From Arion vulgaris (taxonomy: Eukaryota; Mollusca; Gastropoda; Stylommatophora; Arionidae): a DNA stretch of 64,000 nucleotides. Position 1 is the stretch's first letter. Each line of letters starts with the position of its first letter. Under the pieces are notes generated by a model. The model had not been told where the DNA came from. It made no database searches and worked only from the letters and a program-made list of their open reading frames with translations. The translations under genes and the position numbers were made by a program. The stretch lies in NCBI GenBank assembly GCA_020796225.1, contig CM036767.1:28057253-28121252 (forward strand). The letters run 5' to 3'. Below, piece after piece: positions 1 to 12,189 of this stretch.

Positions 1-490
1 GACTGCAAATGGGGGTAAATGCAGCACTAAAATAAAAAAATTAACTACATGTCCTATCGGAGGGTTTTTTTTTTTCTCCGGGGTTCCCCTTGGTAGGGGT
101 TTGTGATTAAGAAAACAAGGCAAACCCTCGGGCGTGGTTGTCCCAGATGGGGGACCCCTTTGGGGAAAACCCGTGTTGTAAAACATTTTTTCTTTTTTTT
201 CTTTCTTTCTTTTGAATATTCCTTTCGTTTGAAAACGGTTTCTTCTTTGGGATTTGGTTTTTCTGCTTTGGGTTTTTTTTGAATATTTTAGTGACATATC
301 AAGAGCCGCCCTTGCACTGGCGACTAATCTTCGATACGTTTGGGTGGAAGAGGAACGAACAACTTATTTTGTATGTCTTTTAAAAAAAAAAAAAACAATA
401 AACCACTTTGAAGGCACCTAACCTTCCCGTCTTTTGACTTCTGTTGGGGTTTTTTTTTTTGTGTCGGAACTGTTCCCTTTATGAGCGCTC
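1..490. other. No gene recognised; 3' flank of histone H2B
   Basis: This stretch is rich in T and G runs and holds no reading frame that I recognise. It lies beyond the 3' end of the minus-strand H2B. Only its last part (about 480-575) matches the H2B downstream flank seen again at 49930-50060. Homopolymers of 8-14 bases are frequent and may be assembly errors. Confidence 0.5.
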
Positions 491-577
491 GTCTTTTAAA
501 TGTAACATCTAAATAACATTGAATGTGTGCATGTTATCCTCTTTAAGACGTAATTTTGTTAAAAGGGAATATTGCGA

Positions 578-595
578 GGCCCCGAAAAAGGGGCC
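578..595 (-). promoter_or_regulatory. Histone 3'-end stem-loop of H2B (degenerate)
   Basis: On the minus strand the sequence reads GGCCCC, a T-rich loop, then GGGGCC, just after the H2B coding end. It corresponds to the perfect GGCCCT-TTTC-AGGGCC stem-loop behind the other H2B copy at 49912, with inflated homopolymers. In animals this hairpin is bound by SLBP and directs poly(A)-independent 3' cleavage of replication histone mRNAs. Confidence 0.75.
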
Positions 596-619
596 CGGGG
601 TGTTTTTGTTGAAGGATTC

Positions 620-967
620 TCTTTTGGTATATTTGGTTTGCCTTTTACCCCCCCTTTGGGGTGTTTGGCAGCTCCCCGGGCAGCAGCAGGCGGGCAGCGG
701 TCTGGGTCTCCCTAGAAGTGATGGTACTCGTTTGTTGTAGTGGGCCAGGCGGCTTCGTTGGAATTCGGGTCGAAAAATATCGTTCACAAACGGGGTTCAT
801 GATTGACATTGCCTTGGATGAGATAATTTCGGGGTGAACCTGCTTCAACCTTTGTAAATGTAGATTTTAGCTTTTTCCTTTTCTCCTGCGCTTCTTCTTC
901 TTGTCACCAGTGCGTACAGCCCGGCTTTTCCCTTTTTTGCACCTTTGGAAAAACTTTTGGAGGGGAT
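620..967 (-). pseudogene. H2B: Histone H2B (frameshifted, start codon disrupted)
   Basis: Core nucleosomal histone H2B, which pairs with H2A. Segments in three frames are recognisable on the minus strand in order: a lysine-rich N-terminal tail, a stretch like [17 protein letters not shown] (about 780-845), then [17 protein letters not shown] (about 670-725) and the KYT end near 620-640. The product would normally be about 122-125 residues; several small indels break the frame here and the stop is lost. The A of the ATG region sits directly against a 20-base poly(T) (poly(A) on this strand) that ends the LINE at 967-3905, so the gene is cut off from its promoter at 3905-4070. The breaks may be partly sequencing error, but the LINE junction looks real. 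Confidence 0.85.
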
Positions 968-986
968 TTTTTTTTTTTTTTTTTTT
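967..986 (-). other. Poly(A) tail of the LINE abutting H2B codon 1
   Basis: A run of about 20 T on the plus strand is the poly(A) tail of the minus-strand LINE. The bases right after it on the minus strand read TCCCCTCCAAAAG, matching the H2B start (ATGCCTCCCAAAG at 57994) apart from small indels. The LINE 3' junction is therefore at or within a few bases of the H2B ATG. Confidence 0.75.
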
Positions 987-3905
987 ATTCAATACATGGT
1001 GAAGGGGAAAAAAACATAATTATAAACAATAATTTCCATACATAATTCCCAAAAAATGCTGCGCAATAATAAAAAAACAATTAAATGAGGTAATACTCCC
1101 GTTCGGAGTTAGTATTTTTTTTATTTGTTGTGCATTCATTCGTGTTTTTTGGGGGTGACATGTCCCAATTTCTTATGTTACTTAGTCGTTGTGTTTGCTT
1201 GGGATTGGTCTGGTTGTGTTCGTCCTGTGACTTGGCTTAGTTTTGTGGTTCTTGGAATTAATACATTCTTCAATTTCACTCGTGATTTGGGTGCGACATT
1301 TTCCCAGTGTTGGTGGGGGCGTTTTTTTGTTCGTTGCTGGTATGACGTTTATTTTTCATGTTTGCTATTCTCTGCTCGTAAATGTGTCTAAATAGTCTAT
1401 CATTGTATTGTCGTTGGTCGTATTTGGCTTTGTTTCTGCACTCCCACACCAGGTGTCGAAATTCTCCAAAATCTGTAATTTCTCTTTGTGGGTTTATGGG
1501 TGTTGGTGGTATTCATTTATCATGATTGCTTTATATTTTCTATCTTGTTTGTGTTCATTGTTGTTTGTAGTGAGTTTAATGCTAGTTGTATTGTGTTGCA
1601 ATGGAAGAAAATATGGTCTTCTGTCTCTTGTCTTTTTTTGGGTTTCAGAGGTAACATTTGCTTCGCGTCACTGTCCCGTATCCTACCGGGGTATTTTAAA
1701 AATAATCTTTTGTAAATTCTTTTTTTTTTTAGATGTTTTTCGTTTTATGTAAGTTTCTAAAAAACTTTTGGGGGGTCTGTGACAAAATAGGTGTATCCTC
1801 TTTTTATTCTGTTGTTTAGTGCTGGTTCTTGTGCTTTAATTAGGTGTTTATATATCTCTTTTGCGGGCTTGTGTATTTGGTTTTTATTTTTCTTTTTTGC
1901 TTTGGGTCCTTTTTGGAAGTTTTTGGTGGGGTTTGGGGAAAAGGGGGGTGTGTTTTTTTATTGGGTGAAGTTTTTTTTAATCGTAGGCCTATATAGTAAT
2001 TTTGCTAAAGTGTATTCGTCAGGTTGTTTTATCATGTCTCCTACGAAGCAGATTCTCTGGGTTTGTATTCGCGTTTTTATGTCATGTAGGGATATTCCGC
2101 CCTCCTCTTTCTGTTGTATTAGTGTCTTAGTGGCTATCGCGTGTAGTGTGTTTTTTGAAAATGAAGTTCCTGATGGTAGTTTGGATTTCTCTTATAGTTT
2201 TTGGCAGGGGGGTTTAAAAAAAATTTGATGTGTATTTTTTTTTGGTATGATGTACGTGTTTACTATCATGCTTCTGCCGAATATCGTGTTTTTGTGTATT
2301 TTAAAGTTTCCAAAACGTTTTTAATCTTTTGACTACATTTTTGCCCTATATCTTTGTTTCCTATTAAAGGGTTATTTTTAAAAAACGATTCCGTATAATT
2401 TTATCTTATTGACTTGTATTAAGTTAAAGGGTTTTTACTTAAAATTTCCTATTCCTTTTTTGGGACTTCTGTATGTTTATTTTTTTTTCCCCCTATCTTT
2501 GCGTATTCTTGGAATGTTTGGGGTATATTTTTCTATGGATGTGTTGTTAGGTGGGGAAAAAAATTGTGTCTCTGCATATGCTATGAGTTTTTTTTCCCAG
2601 TCCAGGTATAAAGGTGCCCTTGACATTCTGGGGCTCTGCAATTTTTCCAGTAATGGTTCCCGCGCTAATTACGTACAATAAAGGCGATAAAGGGCATCCC
2701 TGCCTCACTGATCTTTTTTTAATATTGGTTCCCGATAGGTTGTGATTTATGATCAAAATGCGCTTTCTGGGTTTTTAAAATTTTATTTAAATGGGGGTTT
2801 ATATTGCATTCGTTAAAGTATCATGGGTTTCGGGGAGACTCTGTCCCAAAAACCCTTTTCTTGGTCTAAAAGGGTAATATTGATGTTTGTATGTCTTTAT
2901 CGTGTAGGGATTGAATTATGTCTCCTTTTGAAATTTTGTGTTTTTTTGGTGTTTTTTGCCATGCCATTTTTTGGTCTGTGTAACTAAGGTTTTTTGAAAG
3001 GGGGTAATTTTGGGGTCAAAGGTTTTTGTTGGGATTTTTTTAATCTGTATTTAAAAAAGGATATTGGTCTGGGGTTTTTGTTTTTGGGGTTTTGTGTTTT
3101 CCTTGGGGGTTAATTATTTATGCTTGATTCATGCTTTTGGTAGTTGGTTTGTTTTGGGTTCTTTAATCTTTAAATAGGGGTGGCCCTATTATGGGAAGAA
3201 TTTTTTTAGAAACCAGTGGTTAGTCCGTCTGGTCCCGGCGTTTTACTCTCTTGTAATGTGTTTAGCGCTATTTTTAGGTTTTTGTTGTTAATGGTTGATC
3301 TAGAGTGGTTTTGTTTTGGTTTTGAGTTTTTTACGTATAACAAATATTTCCCCGTTTGTGGGGCTGTGTGTTCTGGCGTGGACAATTGCTTATAGTATGT
3401 GTGGAAAGTGTTAATTTTTCCCTGATCTTCTGTTAGTGTTTCTCCTTTTTTATTCTGAATTTCATGTATTTGTTTTTTTTCTGCCTGTTTTGTTCTATTT
3501 TTAAAAAATCTCTGGAGGGTATCTCTTTTGCGTTGATGTTCAGTTTTGCTCTGAAATAGGGCCTTGGAGGGGTGTTGTTTGTACTTAATTAGTTCGTCAT
3601 TGAGTGTGTGTATTTGTGGTGCGTTTCGGTCCATCAATTCCCGTTAGTCTTATGGGTTCTTCTGGGATTCTTGTTTGTCGTTTGGATTCTTTCCCTTTTT
3701 TGTGTTGCTAGTAGTTGTGTCTTCTTTAACTGTGTTTTGATAAATCCCAGTAGTTTATTAGATTATCAATGGTCGTCTTTGGTGTAGTCTTCTAATAATG
3801 TTGTTATTGTGTCTGTAAAGAACTTGTTTTTCAATAGGGGGTCGTTAAATTTCCCGTGTGGTGATCTTTTGTTTGTAGTGTCGTCGTTTAGTTTTAAAAA
3901 TTACT
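967..3905 (-). mobile_element. L1/Tx1-type LINE, 5'-truncated, inserted at the H2B start codon
   Basis: Non-LTR retrotransposon remnant encoding an ORF2 reverse transcriptase. On the minus strand, 3206-3637 encodes a linker ending in KTPGPDGL, the classic RT motif before the palm. 2547-2756 encodes SVRQGCPLSPLLYVI and PGLGKKTHSIC (RT motifs 4-5 of the L1/Tx1 type). About 1400-1480 encodes a C-terminal EFRHLVWECRN segment typical of the zinc-binding tail. The 3' end (967-1130) finishes in a poly(A) of about 20. The 5' end is truncated in the linker between endonuclease and RT, next to the H2B 5' flank. All frames are broken, partly by long homopolymers. The T-rich plus-strand open frames here are antisense shadows. 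Confidence 0.8.
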
Positions 3906-4169
3906 GCTTATTCGACGTTTTTTTTGTTTTTTTGATGTCGACGGGCCCCCTCAACTGTTTTATATGACAGCAGTGGTAAAAACAGCCCAGGGCAAAAATT
4001 TTTAATCGGCGGGGTCGCTAATTCCCACCGTTTTGGCCCAAACGCGTCTCGGCTTCCCAAAGTTGGGAAGTATTTAAGGCAAGTACTCTGCGTGTGTTTT
4101 TTTTCATATTCAACGTTTGTAGTCTGTTTGCGTTTTATTTTGGAATACCCAGCTAACTAACTATTAATC
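3905..4169. promoter_or_regulatory. Divergent H2B/H2A promoter region
   Basis: This intergenic stretch separates the minus-strand H2B 5' flank from the plus-strand H2A ATG. A TATAAAA lies on the minus strand at about 3957-3964 and a TATTTAAG on the plus strand at about 4068-4075, roughly 105 bp apart. A GTCGAC-containing segment (3935-3945) and an ACGTCGAAT segment (about 3911-3919) resemble the H2B 5' flank at 57960-57993. Divergent H2A-H2B pairs with a shared promoter are common in animals. H2B is now 3 kb from this promoter because of the LINE. Confidence 0.6.
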
Positions 4170-4547
<378 letters not shown>

Positions 4548-4578
4548 TTTACCCCACCAACCAACCAACCATCATCAC

Positions 4579-4594
4579 TGTCCTTTTCAGGACA
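4579..4594 (+). promoter_or_regulatory. Histone 3'-end stem-loop of H2A
   Basis: TGTCCT-TTTC-AGGACA forms a perfect 6-bp stem with a 4-base loop, 32 nt after the H2A stop. This is the standard geometry of the metazoan replication-histone 3' hairpin. A purine-rich stretch (CAAAAAGGG, about 4630) downstream could be the U7 snRNA pairing element. Confidence 0.9.
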
Positions 4595-4849
4595 ACCTAC
4601 ATATTCCCAATTAACAATTTCTTCATTTCGCAAAAAGGGTTTTACTGTTGTTACATAGTTACCTGGATGAATGATAATTTTTATTCTGTGATGTTTCTCT
4701 TATTGTTTGTGATGCAAAAAAAAAAAAGAGGAACAATATTAACAAGGGCAACAGCTTGTTTCGTTTTTACTATAACAATGATGGTTCATATGGGGTTGCT
4801 GATTGTGCTCTTCTTTTCTTCTTGGTCCTACATCGGAATATATCTTTTA

Positions 4850-6060
4850 CAGGCATCAAGCACAGTAATATCAAAGACATAACCTGGGAGGCTCCAGATG
4901 ACTGGCAGAGAGCTATTATAGTCCCAATATGGAAGAACAAGGAGACAAAGAAGTGTCAAACATACTCTCTTTTGAGCCATATAGGAAAAATGTTTGCAAA
5001 AGTATTGGAGCGAAGAGCAGAGGAGAGATATATTAGAGCCCCAGTTAAGCAATAGCCAGTTTGGGTTTAGGGGGGTTAAGAGCTGCACAGACGCAATATT
5101 TACACTAAGACAGATCTGCGAACAAACAATTGAATACAATCAAAGTAAACAACTTATATTTATAGACCAAGAAAAGGCATTTGATAGAGTAAACAGGTAA
5201 ACTATGGAAGATCCTTGAAGAATATGGCGTCCAGCAGATAGCCAGAGTACAGTAAGAACAACAAAAGGAATGACCGACTGGTTCTCCACATCAGGTGTTA
5301 GATAAGGTTGTGTCCTCTCACTCTCGCTACTTTTTATTGAGATATATGTGGATAAACAAATTGAGCCAAATCAGATAATGATGAAATAAATGAATTGCTG
5401 TTTGCAGTTGATCAGTGTACATCAGTGTATCAGACACATCAAATGAATGATCTACAAGACATCATTGATACCTTGAACAAAAATTGTGTAAATATGACAT
5501 GAAAATCAATAATACTAAAACAGAAATAATGTATTTATGGGAAGAAAACATAATAATCTAGACATCCATGTCAATGGCACTAAAATAAAACCATGAAAGA
5601 ATTCAATACTTAGGAAGCATATTCACAGGTATCAGATAGAGCAAAAAGCAATGCTGTAATCCTACCAGCCACCTCACACAAGGCACCCAAAATTTTTTAC
5701 AGGCACACAAATGGGTATTTTTATACCTACTTTGTGTTACCAGAGCCTAAACATGGACATTGGAGCAAAAGCAAAGTCACAAAAATAACTAATGTGAAAT
5801 GCATTGCCTGGTGAAAAGCTAACAACAACACAAGAAAAGACCAACATCAACATCGAAATGTTTTGAACACCAGCAGAATCACCAACATCACATTAAGAAG
5901 AAAGTTGGCACAAACCGTGTTTGACCATATAGATACATCAAAGATTAAAATCTAAAACGACAAAGGCGCTGATTTGACAACAACATCGGGAAAGAAGGCA
6001 GAGGAAGACCACGGAAAAGATGGTTGATGGCGTATCAGAACTTTGGGAAAGAAAAAGAGA
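4850..6060 (+). mobile_element. RTE-like LINE fragment (RT domain)
   Basis: Plus-strand reverse-transcriptase remnant in broken frames. 4880-5055 encodes DDWQRAIIVPIWKNK and LLSHIGKMFAKVLERRAEE. 4994-5200 encodes SQFGF, CTDAIFTLRQICE and LIFIDQEKAFDRVNR (RT motif 3/A). About 5295-5400 holds degenerate [14 protein letters not shown] and LLFAVDQ (YADD-box) signals, and 5480-5640 a KTEIM tail motif. The same family recurs at 45192-46112 and 33920-34735. It lacks the endonuclease (5' truncated) and ends near a repeat starting at about 6050. Confidence 0.75.
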
Positions 6061-6205
6061 GAAAGAAAACAGGGGCATAAATCTTCTAGTTAAGAAGAAG
6101 TCTCATTACTAACATATCTGGTCTGGTAATGATATGTTTCAATGCCCAGGTATATTGTTCCTTGGTTAATTGAAAAGGAGCAAGGGAAAATTATGTCATA
6201 TTCCC
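6050..6205 (+). repeat. 155-bp direct repeat, left copy
   Basis: The sequence from GAGAAAGAAAACAGGGGCATAA through the AAAAGGAGCAAGG box and the CCTGCTACA end recurs in the same orientation at 12027-12182 with a few indels. The two copies bracket 5.8 kb of repeat-rich DNA. They could be terminal repeats of an element or a dispersed repeat present twice. Confidence 0.75.
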
Positions 6206-8940
6206 TGCTACATACCTACATTGTTCAAAACCATTTAGATAAATTAATCACATAATTAATAATTTTTTCAAAGCTCCACCTATGGGGTTCGCAACTAAAC
6301 ATCTTCTCTTCAGATGTCGCATGGGTAAGTCCTATTCAAACTTCTAACAAATCTCCACAATCTAAATATTCCTATTTCAAAATTTCAACACAATCAACTA
6401 ACATTATTTCAACGAAACATCATCAATGAACATGTACAAAGTTCAACATGATTCAACATTCAACAAGAATCAATTCATCAGAAAGTTCCATAAGAAAAAT
6501 AACTATCATATAAAGACATGATTTATGAAGGCTGTCGTGTTACTTCACTTGCACCTGAAACCATCTTATGGTGTGTACTTCAGGTCTACACACAAAAATG
6601 TAACAAAAGGTTCTTCCACAGTCTTGCCTTACTGTGCCCAAAAAATATATGTTGCTCTAGCTTCATCTAAACCATGCTTACTGCCACTGCCCATGTTATA
6701 CAAACAGGTGCCTTGGCTGTATCTCCCTACTCAATCTTTGGAGAAATGAAGTCATCTCTAATTTTTCAAAGTTCAAATATACATCTTAAATCTCAAGCAA
6801 TATCAGTATAAAGTTCAGCATACAAATACAATAAAGAAAATCAAAATACAAAAAAATACAACTGGTAACTCCAAATAACCATCAAAAACAATTCATGTTT
6901 CTGTAGAACAGTTTCTAGAATCCCTGTATGCGATTCATAAACAAAACACCCAAAGCCACATAACATCCAAACTAAGTCATTATAACTCATTAACGTTAAT
7001 GGTAAACAATGTGTTGACATCAAGCAAAAATACAAACTCAAATTAAACTCAAACCCATCACCTAAAAATCAATAAAAATCCCAACACTTAACATCAAGTG
7101 TCATCCTCCCCAAAATTAAATCTTCCTGACTCCATTCCAATCAACACCTTTTCTTCTAGTGGGTCAGGTTTTTATTTTGGAAAAACCTGTTCTACCCTAA
7201 AAACAAACAGGCTGCCCCCTAAGCTTCATCCTCAATGTCTACGTACTGTCATGACCCCTTTGGTATTGGCCAGGTCATGCTTCGTTCAATTCATCTGGAC
7301 GAAAAAATGCTATGTTCCTGAAATAATAACAATACATGGAATTCTTGCACAAACATAAGGATACACCTTGGCGTGAAAACCACTTGTCTAATTAACCAAG
7401 AAAAAACCAAACAGTTATAACGGGACTGCCATCTGTTATGGAAAAATGTGTAAATTCAATCTCCTCAGCACAGGTAAAAGGTTGAACCGGGCCATAGTAA
7501 CTGGATAACCTTTTCGACAGGTCAGTCCGATTTTTTATACTGAGACAATCATTTCTTCATGGGAGACAACTTTCTCAAAGTTGATCAACTTCATAGATTA
7601 GTCTAAGCCTCCTCACCAGACTAAATTCTTTACCTTGTGATCGGTCCATCTTGAAAATCCTTGAAAAAGCTAATTTTTATGGTTCAAAAATGACACATTA
7701 ACATTTTTTTTTCTGTTTCACATAAACAAAAATTAAAATCAATATCATCATAACATAATACAAAATTGTCACAAAATTATTCACATAACTAATCATTTAT
7801 AAACAAATGGTAAATATGTTTCATTACTGATTAATAAACAACATCAAACTAATTCAAAATCACAATACAACACACAAAAACAGTTACATTCTAATTAACT
7901 GTGTGCTTCATTCTTCTCCCACTAAAAAAAATGTGTTTCGATAGTCAAACCAAACACGGACCTCTCGCTCACTCTCTCTATCTGCATAGTAGCACATTTT
8001 ACCAGCAACAACTTGTTACTTTCTGATTAACTGGGTTTCTCCATTTCATCCACACACAAAAAAAATGTGATATTCTATTTTCTAGACCAGTGTCCTCTCC
8101 TTGACACTGCCCACTGTTTCTGGTGTGCCTTTCAGTCTCTCTACCTTAATAGTTTCTCACACTCTATAAATTTCTCCCTGTTGCTCATTACTCACCTGGT
8201 CAGAGTAAATATTCTTCACTTTGAGCCTCGTCTAACTTACTCTGGTTTTCCTTGCAACCTCGTCTAGAATAAATTACCTTAGGTTACTGCCGTATACATT
8301 AACCTGTACTAGGCACATTATATAAATATACCTTCTAACAGTATCAGACCGTTCAAAGACATTACGAATTTTCTAAAATTCCTCTCTTCATACTCCAACA
8401 TAAATGATCTAAATCGCAGTTGCAGTCATCAACATGACTCTATAAAAATGCAAACATATTGTGCTTTCATCAGCATAAATCCTCCCCAAGACTTCTCTTA
8501 GATTCTAAGGTTCCTTTCCTCTTGTTCATGTGTCCTCATCTCATGGATCGAGCTCATAGACAGGTTCCCATCCTACGTAAGTGCATCCCCACTACATTCC
8601 AATGTCCGAATCATGGGACAATCGACTTTGCTCCCATAGTCTAGTTATTTTGTGTATACTCAGAGTCCAGTATTTCTTTACACACGCTTTACTTCAAAAT
8701 TCCAAACTTAACACAAAAACAAAAATAGTCACAAACCTGTTCATATTGTGATCGGATAAAATAACAACTGGTGCATAGCTTCCACCGTCCCTTACCTGTG
8801 AAATCGCCTCTGTCACAAGGATTTATTACGTTTCACACCTCCTGTGAAATGAGACTGACCGTCTACAACAGAAATATAATCTGCCCAGTTTACTCCTTCC
8901 AAAAAATATAATTCATAGTTACTCACGCTTCCATCCCTAT
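6206..8940. other. No gene recognised in AT/CA-rich stretch
   Basis: The open frames in this 2.7 kb (for example 6525-6749, 7098-7358 and 8459-8644, all plus strand) are short, unlike any family I know, and not supported by codon structure. The stretch is C/T-rich on the plus strand, like the flanking antisense gag region, and may be the 3' part of the same minus-strand element. Confidence 0.4.
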
Positions 8941-10075
8941 AAAACATTATTTGCCCATTTCTCATCTTTCTCACCACATAATATACTACCTTCTGTTTTC
9001 CTTCCCTCCATTTCTCCTTTTCTCTAATCGCTCACTTCTTTCTGGCGCCACGAGATCATCCCATTCAGCCTTAAAGGACAGCCGTTTCTGTTTCTTTACC
9101 TGTTGGTTTCCTTCACCCTTGACCACGCTGCTCCTTCTTCTGAATCATCTTCCCACTAACTGGATTCTTCCGTTTCAGCTTTTTCTTTTCTGTAAGTTTA
9201 ACTCCTTTTTCTTCTAGACGAAATTCATTTTTCTATTTATTGTTTCGTCTAGCTCATCATTTAGTTGTTCAACTATATATCATTTGTTCTCGGTCAGCCT
9301 TAACCTTCTACGTGTTCTTTTCACCATCTTCTTTGCTCATAACACCTGGTATACGTTCCCACCGTTTTCCCTGTCTTTCTGAAACATATCTATTACAACA
9401 TGTAGCTTATCATTTTGCTCATAGTCTACTTATTTCTTTCGTTGTTTCGTTGTTTCTTTCTGTAAACTTTTTATTGTCTTCCAGTTCATTATTTTCTTTC
9501 TTTGCCATCTCTACACTATATTTTCCTACTCTTATCTTCTCCGACAGCATTGATCCCTATACTCAGCTTTCCTTTCTTCTAGATCTGATTTTTCTCTTTG
9601 TCTTCTTCCTGCTTCTTCAGTTCCATGGCTGTTTTCCAGTTCTAATGTCAGCATTGGTTATTACGTTTGTCCAGTTCTCTGGAAGATGCTGTCTAACTCT
9701 TACCTTCTAAAGTTTCTCATTCTTGTCTCTTCTGTTTCCTTACATCTCTCTACCAACTCTAACTTCAATGTGTCTACTCTTTTCTCATCAAGTTCTTCTA
9801 CTTCAACAGCTCCATTCTCTATAACAATTTATGGTATATATTCTTGGTTCAAAAGACCCTTCTCCTTATATATCTACCCCAGCATTCATCCAATAATTTT
9901 GAAAGCTGTCCATTTTTAATTCCAACTCTGTCTCCTGATGTACATTCTATGCTAACGTGCCCAATCCCACACACACTATAGCACACTATCCTCAGAAAAA
10001 ATTGATTTTCAACTGCTACCCTCCTAACATAAGTCGACCCTGCTTTGTCATGATATCAATTAGCACACAATCAAC
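8940..10075 (-). pseudogene. CCHC gag-like ORF1 of an unidentified retroelement, copy 1
   Basis: Read on the minus strand, about 9970-10060 encodes a TYVRRVA-like start and then a zinc-knuckle signal with CGIGHVSIEC. A long charged segment with Glu/Lys-rich coiled-coil character runs down to about 9100, and a basic tail such as KKQKRLSFKAEW lies near 9050-9100. The order and sequence match the second copy at 50370-51330. CCHC plus basic/coiled-coil regions is typical of gag or LINE ORF1 RNA-binding proteins. Many stops and frameshifts are present. The long plus-strand open frames here (8951-9919) are antisense shadows. Confidence 0.5.
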
Positions 10076-11279
10076 TTCTTTTTTTAATATAATGTATGTA
10101 ATATCTTACCAACACAACTGAAATTAAAGTAAATTCTTATCCTGTGGAACAATTTGAAGAATCGCTACGATTAATACAATGATTAATTTCAGAAAAATAT
10201 CTCAAAAATTCTCCTGAACTCTAAATGAACTCTGTGGAAACACAATTTTAACCCAACTGAATTTAGTCAATGTAAAAACCAAAACAAGACTTCTGTATTC
10301 ATCCTATCAGCAAGATTTATTACTAAAGTGACCTCCAGGTCATACAACAACGCCTTATTTCTGTACTCTCTGTTCCGGCCATGACTGGACCCTGTCTTGA
10401 CTTAGGTAAACAATACACTCTCACTTTAAATTCTGAATTTATTTTCTGTTTTCTTTCTTCTATCCTAATTCTCACTGTCTAACCGTATAGTGGCTTTTTT
10501 TTCAATCCAGGTACTCTTTTGTATCCTGGTCAACGGAAACCATTTAATGTAATCGTATAGTCTTGCCTAGCTACTGTTTCTTGTTAATACTATTCTTGCG
10601 TCAACGGCAACATTGGTGTAATAGCCTGCTTGGCTACTGTTCGAATTTGGTTCACAGGCGCTAATGTAATAGTATGAGCTGCTGACTATCCTATGTCACG
10701 GTACCATTTATGTAATAGTATGATTCGAGTTATTGTTTCTATCTGACCTATTATCTTTTATTCGTCACTGCAACATAAACACTAACTCGACAACTATCAC
10801 ACTTCAACATAGAATATAATCCAATTTAAAACGACCGTCAAAGATGTTATAATTTATGTGAGAATCAATCGATTCTCAACTTTTTATTTATTCATTTGCT
10901 TATTTCAATACAAAATATACATTCATATATATAAACATGCAACAAGAAGCGATTATTTATATAGTCTGTTTAGCATTTGTCAATTCCTCCATATCTAAAT
11001 TCCTAAAAACAACCAATCTTCCTGAAAAAAAAATATATAAAGTATATTACCTCATCATATTAAGACACCTCTATATCCAAAAAATACAACCGTAAATATA
11101 ATCGTATTAAATATTGCGGTCTACTTATCTCTTCGCCAAAAAATATGAATATGAATGTTTCTGTCTAGAAGTCCTTGAGGTCCTTTTATTTTGAAATGTC
11201 TCCTTTCTGACTTGATCCTCGCCTTGAACATTTCTTGTTTGTGTCTTTTTTTTTCTATTTAGTTGCAAATCGTCTCTCT
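10076..11279. other. No gene; degenerate tandem motif at 10540-10760
   Basis: No coding signal was recognised. Between about 10540 and 10760 a unit of about 60-65 bp centred on ATGTAATAGTATG followed by GGCTACTGTT recurs roughly four times with heavy drift. The remainder is AT-rich. Confidence 0.5.
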
Positions 11280-11770
11280 ATTTAGCCAAAGTCAACACTG
11301 TTGATGCTGGCCTGGTTGATAATACTAAGTTCTGCGTGGTCACTAACCGTAGACTACTACACTGGTTAGCTTGAATGATGTCACTATCTGTAGACTACCA
11401 AGCACTGGTTAGCTTTGAATGCCGCCACCAACTGTAGACTACTACACTGGTTAGCTTGAATGATATCAATTAACTGTAGACTACCAAGCACTGGTTAGCT
11501 GAATGCTGTCACCAACTGTAGACTACCAAGCACTGGTTAGCTTGAATGCTGTCACAAACTGTAGACTACCAAGCACTGGTTAGCTTTGAATGATGTCACC
11601 AATCAGACACAAGCACCAGTTAGCCAGAATTATGCTGTCAATTGGGACTACTAAGCACTGGTTAGGCTTTGAATGATGTCACCAACTGTAGACTACCGCC
11701 AATTGCTTAGCTTGCATGATGTCACGATCTGTAGACTACCAAGCACTGGTTAATCTTCCTATCAATTAAC
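11280..11770 (+). repeat. Tandem array, ~43-bp unit
   Basis: The unit CTGTAGACTACCAAGCACTGG followed by TTAGCTTGAATGATGTCACCA repeats about eleven times with substitutions and small indels. No coding potential is visible. Confidence 0.85.
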
Positions 11771-12026
11771 TGTCTGTTACTGTCTCGGGATCACCTAACT
11801 GCCTGTTCCTGGGTACCTTCTGCCCTCCGCCCTAGGAAGTGTATGTGCGAAGCTCCATAATCTACAAAAAGCCTTCTTATTTAACTACTGGCAATTCACC
11901 AAACTCGTCATTGTCCTAGAACAGTAATTCTCAGGTCAAATCTAGTTGCTGGCTGGGAAAATCCCAGCTAATTTGATATTTGCACTCGGTCAGAATTTCT
12001 AGAAAAACAAGAACAATTAACCTGCT

Positions 12027-12182
12027 GACTATGAGAAAGAAAACAGGGCATAATCTAGTTAAGAAGAAGTTCTATTGCCACATATCTTGTCTGTAATTAT
12101 ATGTTCCACTGCCCAGGTATATTGTTACCTCTTTGGTTAATTGGAAAAGGAGCAAGGGGAAAACATGGTGTCATATTCCTGC
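12027..12182 (+). repeat. 155-bp direct repeat, right copy
   Basis: This is the second copy of the repeat at 6050-6205, in the same orientation. It ends where the 48-bp satellite starts. Confidence 0.75.
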
Positions 12183-12189
12183 TACACTA

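Noticed and set aside
1125..2681. Plus-strand open frames rich in Phe, Leu and Cys, looking like membrane proteins
   Set aside because: They are antisense to the A-rich coding strand of the minus-strand LINE; T-rich DNA automatically yields hydrophobic peptides.
8951..9919. Plus-strand frames of 77-156 codons, Ser/Leu/Phe-rich
   Set aside because: They lie antisense to the gag-like ORF, whose order is conserved in a second copy; pyrimidine-rich strand artefact.
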